This document shows, in pieces, positions 61,782 to 64,000 of a stretch of DNA of 64,000 bases (its first letter is position 1; the number at the start of each line of letters is the position of its first letter). The notes under the pieces were generated by a model. The model had not been told where the DNA came from. It made no database searches and saw nothing but the letters and a program-made list of their open reading frames with translations. This DNA comes from an uncultured Bacteroidales bacterium. GTDB lineage: Bacteria > Bacteroidota > Bacteroidia > Bacteroidales > Porphyromonadaceae. The stretch is taken from positions 35,590 through 99,589 of the forward strand of contig CABTZX010000002.1 in NCBI GenBank assembly GCA_902489445.1. Reading direction: 5' to 3'. Made by a program: the position numbers and the translations under genes.

Positions 61782-62917
61782 AACCGCATAAGCAGGTTAC
61801 AATGCGATCCTCGAAACAAAGGAAGCGCAAAGAGCGGTGTCGCGTTAAACGCCTCGACCGCTACATTGTTACGCTCTTCCTCGGCACATTCCTTGCTGCT
61901 ATCGGACTGATTCTGAGTGTCTCGGTCATCTTTGATATCAACGAAAAGATCGATAAGTTCCTCAATCCGGATTGCTCCCTTTATGAGATAATCTTCCATT
62001 ATTACGTCAATTTCATTCCTTACTACGCGGTACTCTTCAGCCCACTTTTCGTCTTCATATCGGTTATTTTCTTCACCACCCAGCTCGCGCAGAAGAGCGA
62101 GATTATAGCCATCCTTGCGGGAGGGGTCAGTTTCCGCCGTCTTTTGCGTCCCTATCTCTTTTCCGCAACGGTAATTGCCATCTTTACGCTCCTACTTAAC
62201 AGCTTTGTCATTCCACCGGGCAACAGAGTACGCAACGAGTTTCAGAACACCTACATTAAGGATAAACGCATTGATTACGCTGAAACCATTCAGCTCGAAC
62301 TGGCACCGCACCAATACCTCTATATGCGTTACTTCAGTGCCACCGATGGCTATGGTGTCGACTTTTCCATTGATAAATTCGAGAATGGTACCCTACGCAG
62401 CCGATTGGAAGCCAACCGAGCCGAATACAAAGAGGGCTATCGCTGGCTGCTTGGCGAAGGAACCCTCACGCGCTTCGGTGCAAAAGAGGATACCCTACTC
62501 CGTTTCTCCGAATTAGATACCCTATTCTACATCACGCCACAGGACTTTTTGGCTACAGCCTTGGATGCCGAAAACCTTTCCACTCCCCGACTGATCGGGC
62601 AAATCAATAGTCAGAGGGAACGAGGCGCAGCGAACGTTAAGCTGTTTGAAGTAGAGCTACACAAGCGGTTTGCCGCTTTCTTTGCGGCATATATCCTGAC
62701 GCTCATTGGCGTTTCGCTCTCTGTACGCAAGCGCAAAGGCGGGATGGGTTTGGCACTGGCACTTGGCATTGCGCTGAGCTTTACCTATATCGTTTTTATG
62801 ACCATCTCGTCCAGCTTTGCCATCTCCGGAGCCCTTTCGCCCATGTTGGCTGCCGAACTGCCCAACATCGTATATGCCATCATCGCCCTCGTAGTGTACC
62901 GTCTATTCGCCTACTAA
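61778..62917 (+). CDS. LptF/LptG-family permease
   Basis: Inner-membrane protein of 379 residues: an N-terminal basic segment, three helices to about residue 150, a periplasmic beta-jellyroll-like domain (about 150-290) and three C-terminal helices. FLAAIGLILSVSVIFDINEKIDKFL, KSEIIAILAGGVSFRRLLRPY and the conserved VIPPGNRVRNEF support the family. LptF and LptG extract lipopolysaccharide for export; which of the two this is cannot be told. It ends the addA run. Confidence 0.9.
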   Translation: MKPHKQVTMRSSKQRKRKERCRVKRLDRYIVTLFLGTFLAAIGLILSVSVIFDINEKIDKFLNPDCSLYEIIFHYYVNFIPYYAVLFSPLFVFISVIFFTTQLAQKSEIIAILAGGVSFRRLLRPYLFSATVIAIFTLLLNSFVIPPGNRVRNEFQNTYIKDKRIDYAETIQLELAPHQYLYMRYFSATDGYGVDFSIDKFENGTLRSRLEANRAEYKEGYRWLLGEGTLTRFGAKEDTLLRFSELDTLFYITPQDFLATALDAENLSTPRLIGQINSQRERGAANVKLFEVELHKRFAAFFAAYILTLIGVSLSVRKRKGGMGLALALGIALSFTYIVFMTISSSFAISGALSPMLAAELPNIVYAIIALVVYRLFAY

Positions 62918-62944
62918 CCCCTCTTTCCCGAAGAGCATTACGCG

Positions 62945-63226
62945 CCGCGCCTTGACGGTACCGCCTCTTTCCCTGCTAACCCTCATCTTTCGGGAAGGCA
63001 CATTACGCGATACGGTATGACGGTACCCTCCTCTTTGCCTGCTAACCCTCATCTTTCGGGAAGGCACATTACGCGATACGGCATGACGGTACCCTCCTCT
63101 TTCCCTGCTAACCCTCATCTTTCGGGAAGGTACATTACGCGATACGGCGTGACGGCACCCTCCCCTTTGCCTGCTAACCCTCATCTTTCGGAAAGGCACA
63201 TTGCACGAAACATCTTGACGGTACCT
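62945..63226. repeat. 66-bp tandem repeat F
   Basis: TGACGG recurs at 62953, 63018, 63084, 63150 and 63216, intervals 65, 66, 66, 66. Units are over 90% alike by eye and each starts with GGTACC (or GGCACC), followed by CTGCTAACCCTCATCTTTCG and CATTACGCGATACGG. The unit is 3 x 22 bp. Frames open on both strands across it are repeat by-products. Confidence 0.92.
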
Positions 63227-63330
63227 ACCCTCACCTCCAGAGATCTACCCTTCTCAACCCGTACTACGGTACCTATCGCCCCATCACACCTACCTCTCTA
63301 CTCCCTTACGCGCACGTTTCCACTCCCATG

Positions 63331-63556
63331 TGCGTACATCGTCGCTCTGTTGTACGTAGGTTCTCAATCTTTTGTACGTAGAACCTCAACCTTTGGTCTA
63401 TAGACCCTCTATGAATAGTTAAAAGGATTTATACAAATCTCTTAAAGGATTTATACGCGTACTTTAAATGATTTGTACAAATCATTTAAACGATTTATCG
63501 AGAAGGTATATACTAATGATTGTCAAAGTACGTAGAAAAGATTAAGGAAGCACGTA
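63331..63556. repeat. Composite 22-bp-pitch array C2
   Basis: Cores centred at 63333.5 (TGCGTA), 63355.5 and 63377.5 (TACGTA), 63400.5 (CTATAG, 1 bp off), 63420.5 (TTAA, 1 bp off), 63443.5 (CTTAAA), 63465.5 and 63487.5 (TTTAAA), 63509.5 (GTATATAC), 63531.5 (TACGTA) and 63553.5 (ACGT). End to end this is 10 x 22 bp. It contains the cores of families A, B and C in one register and shares its middle block with array C1. Confidence 0.85.
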
Positions 63557-63737
63557 GAAAGAGTTGAGAAAGTAGCATTCAGTATGGCGAAGCAAAGCTT
63601 GCGTAGGAGTTGCCCTATGAATAGTCAGTCAAAGTCGCAACGGTGTTGTTCGCTGAAAAAAAGTAGACTTAAGTCTCATCCCTATAACTTCTAACAAGAG
63701 GGAAATAGAGAATCTACTACTAGTTATCAAATATTCG

Positions 63738-63745
63738 TATCTTTG
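63738..63745 (+). promoter_or_regulatory. -7 box of the last gene
   Basis: TATCTTTG, 66 nt before the ATG at 63812 and 24 nt before an in-frame ATG at 63770. Confidence 0.5.
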
Positions 63746-63811
63746 CCCACAGTAATATTAGAAGCAGTTATGATACAGTGTCGTCTATCATCCAATGGAA
63801 TATTTAATCCA

Positions 63812-64000
63812 ATGAGAATCGTATATTCAGCCATAGTACTTGCTCTTGCGTCCTCCTTATGTATGCAGGCACAACAAAACATGTCGACGGACTTCAATGG
63901 GCTAACCCTAACGATAAGACCGTTTTATTCTGACTATGTCGCAAAAATGAATGAAAACCCAGATGACACATGGTGTGCGAACCCATATCTTCACTGTCAA
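63812..64000 (+). CDS. Exported protein, 5' end only
   Basis: Frame open from the ATG at 63812 to the right edge (63 codons). A signal peptide is clear (RIVYSAIVLALASSLCMQA, cleavage before QQNMSTD). The mature part has two Cys (WCANPYLHC). An in-frame ATG at 63770 would add 14 residues before the signal. No family was recognised from this fragment. Confidence 0.6.
   Translation, partial: MRIVYSAIVLALASSLCMQAQQNMSTDFNGLTLTIRPFYSDYVAKMNENPDDTWCANPYLHCQ

Larger units (their letters stand above)
62918..63811. other. Repeat-rich intergenic region before the last gene
   Basis: 894 bp without a supported gene. It contains the 66-bp tandem repeat (62945-63226), the composite 22-bp-pitch array C2 (63331-63556) and the -7 box of the last gene. 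Confidence 0.6.

Noticed and set aside
62903..63199. Repetitive 98-codon frame on the minus strand and a similar plus-strand frame
   Set aside because: Both are produced by the 66-bp repeat, whose length is a multiple of three and so stays open in several frames.

Overview
The window looks like a chromosomal segment from a Bacteroidota bacterium close to Porphyromonas. The reasons are a complete lysine-to-butyrate fermentation locus of the type known from P. gingivalis, Bacteroidota-specific families (DUF3256, DUF4296, DUF4834, DUF4837), an FeoA-FeoB fusion, a hemerythrin/LuxR gene pair, a PgQC-like glutaminyl cyclase, and repeated matches to the Bacteroidota promoter -7 box (TAnnTTTG). The organism inference rests on gene content and motif reading only; no database search was run. 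No rRNA, tRNA, IS element or CRISPR array was seen.

Layout. 1-3212 (minus): 5' part of dnaE, then a hemerythrin-LuxR operon. 3546-6544 (plus): feoB and a tiny Cys-rich Feo-associated membrane protein separated by an 86-89 bp tandem repeat. 6979-21717 (plus): atoD-kal-kce-kdd, kamABCDE, atoA, bcd, etfBA, crt, hbd. Together these convert lysine to 3,5-diaminohexanoate, then to acetoacetate and 3-aminobutyryl-CoA, then crotonyl-CoA, butyryl-CoA and butyrate. 22273-25317: DUF3256, coiled-coil and TolC-type genes. 25389-27716 (minus): lpxA-nnrD. 28651-33171 (plus): thioredoxin, tpx, glutaminyl cyclase, sufE, a DUF2156 protein and a GNAT protein. 33172-36805: gene-poor accessory scar with an XRE regulator, three decayed head-to-tail copies of a mobile-element-type gene, and repeat arrays. 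36806-42997 (minus): ileS-lspA-DUF4296-tgt. 43311-47219 (minus): M16 protease and msrAB. 47413-48645: hflX. 48794-56893: divergent peptidoglycan-turnover genes (NamZ; NagZ-type GH3 fused to a serine hydrolase), a PLP-enzyme homologue without its lysine, a DUF4837 lipoprotein and pdxA. 57033-62917: addA-like, psd, pssA, DUF4834 and an LptF/LptG permease. 63812-64000: start of a secreted protein.

The most striking signal is not a gene. At least nine intergenic arrays carry short palindromic cores spaced at exactly 22 bp. The core differs between arrays (GTATATAC, CTATAG, TACGTA, TTTAAA, GATC), but the 22-bp pitch is kept and different cores share one register inside composite arrays (50245-50492 and 63331-63556). 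Two longer tandem repeats have units of 66 bp (3 x 22) and 86-89 bp (about 4 x 22). Two 169-bp copies of one array-bearing element lie in opposite orientations at 27942-28110 and 36246-36414, which resembles a miniature mobile element carrying a minisatellite. This repeat system, the lysine-less PLP enzyme and the start-codon-duplicating repeat after feoB are the best leads.
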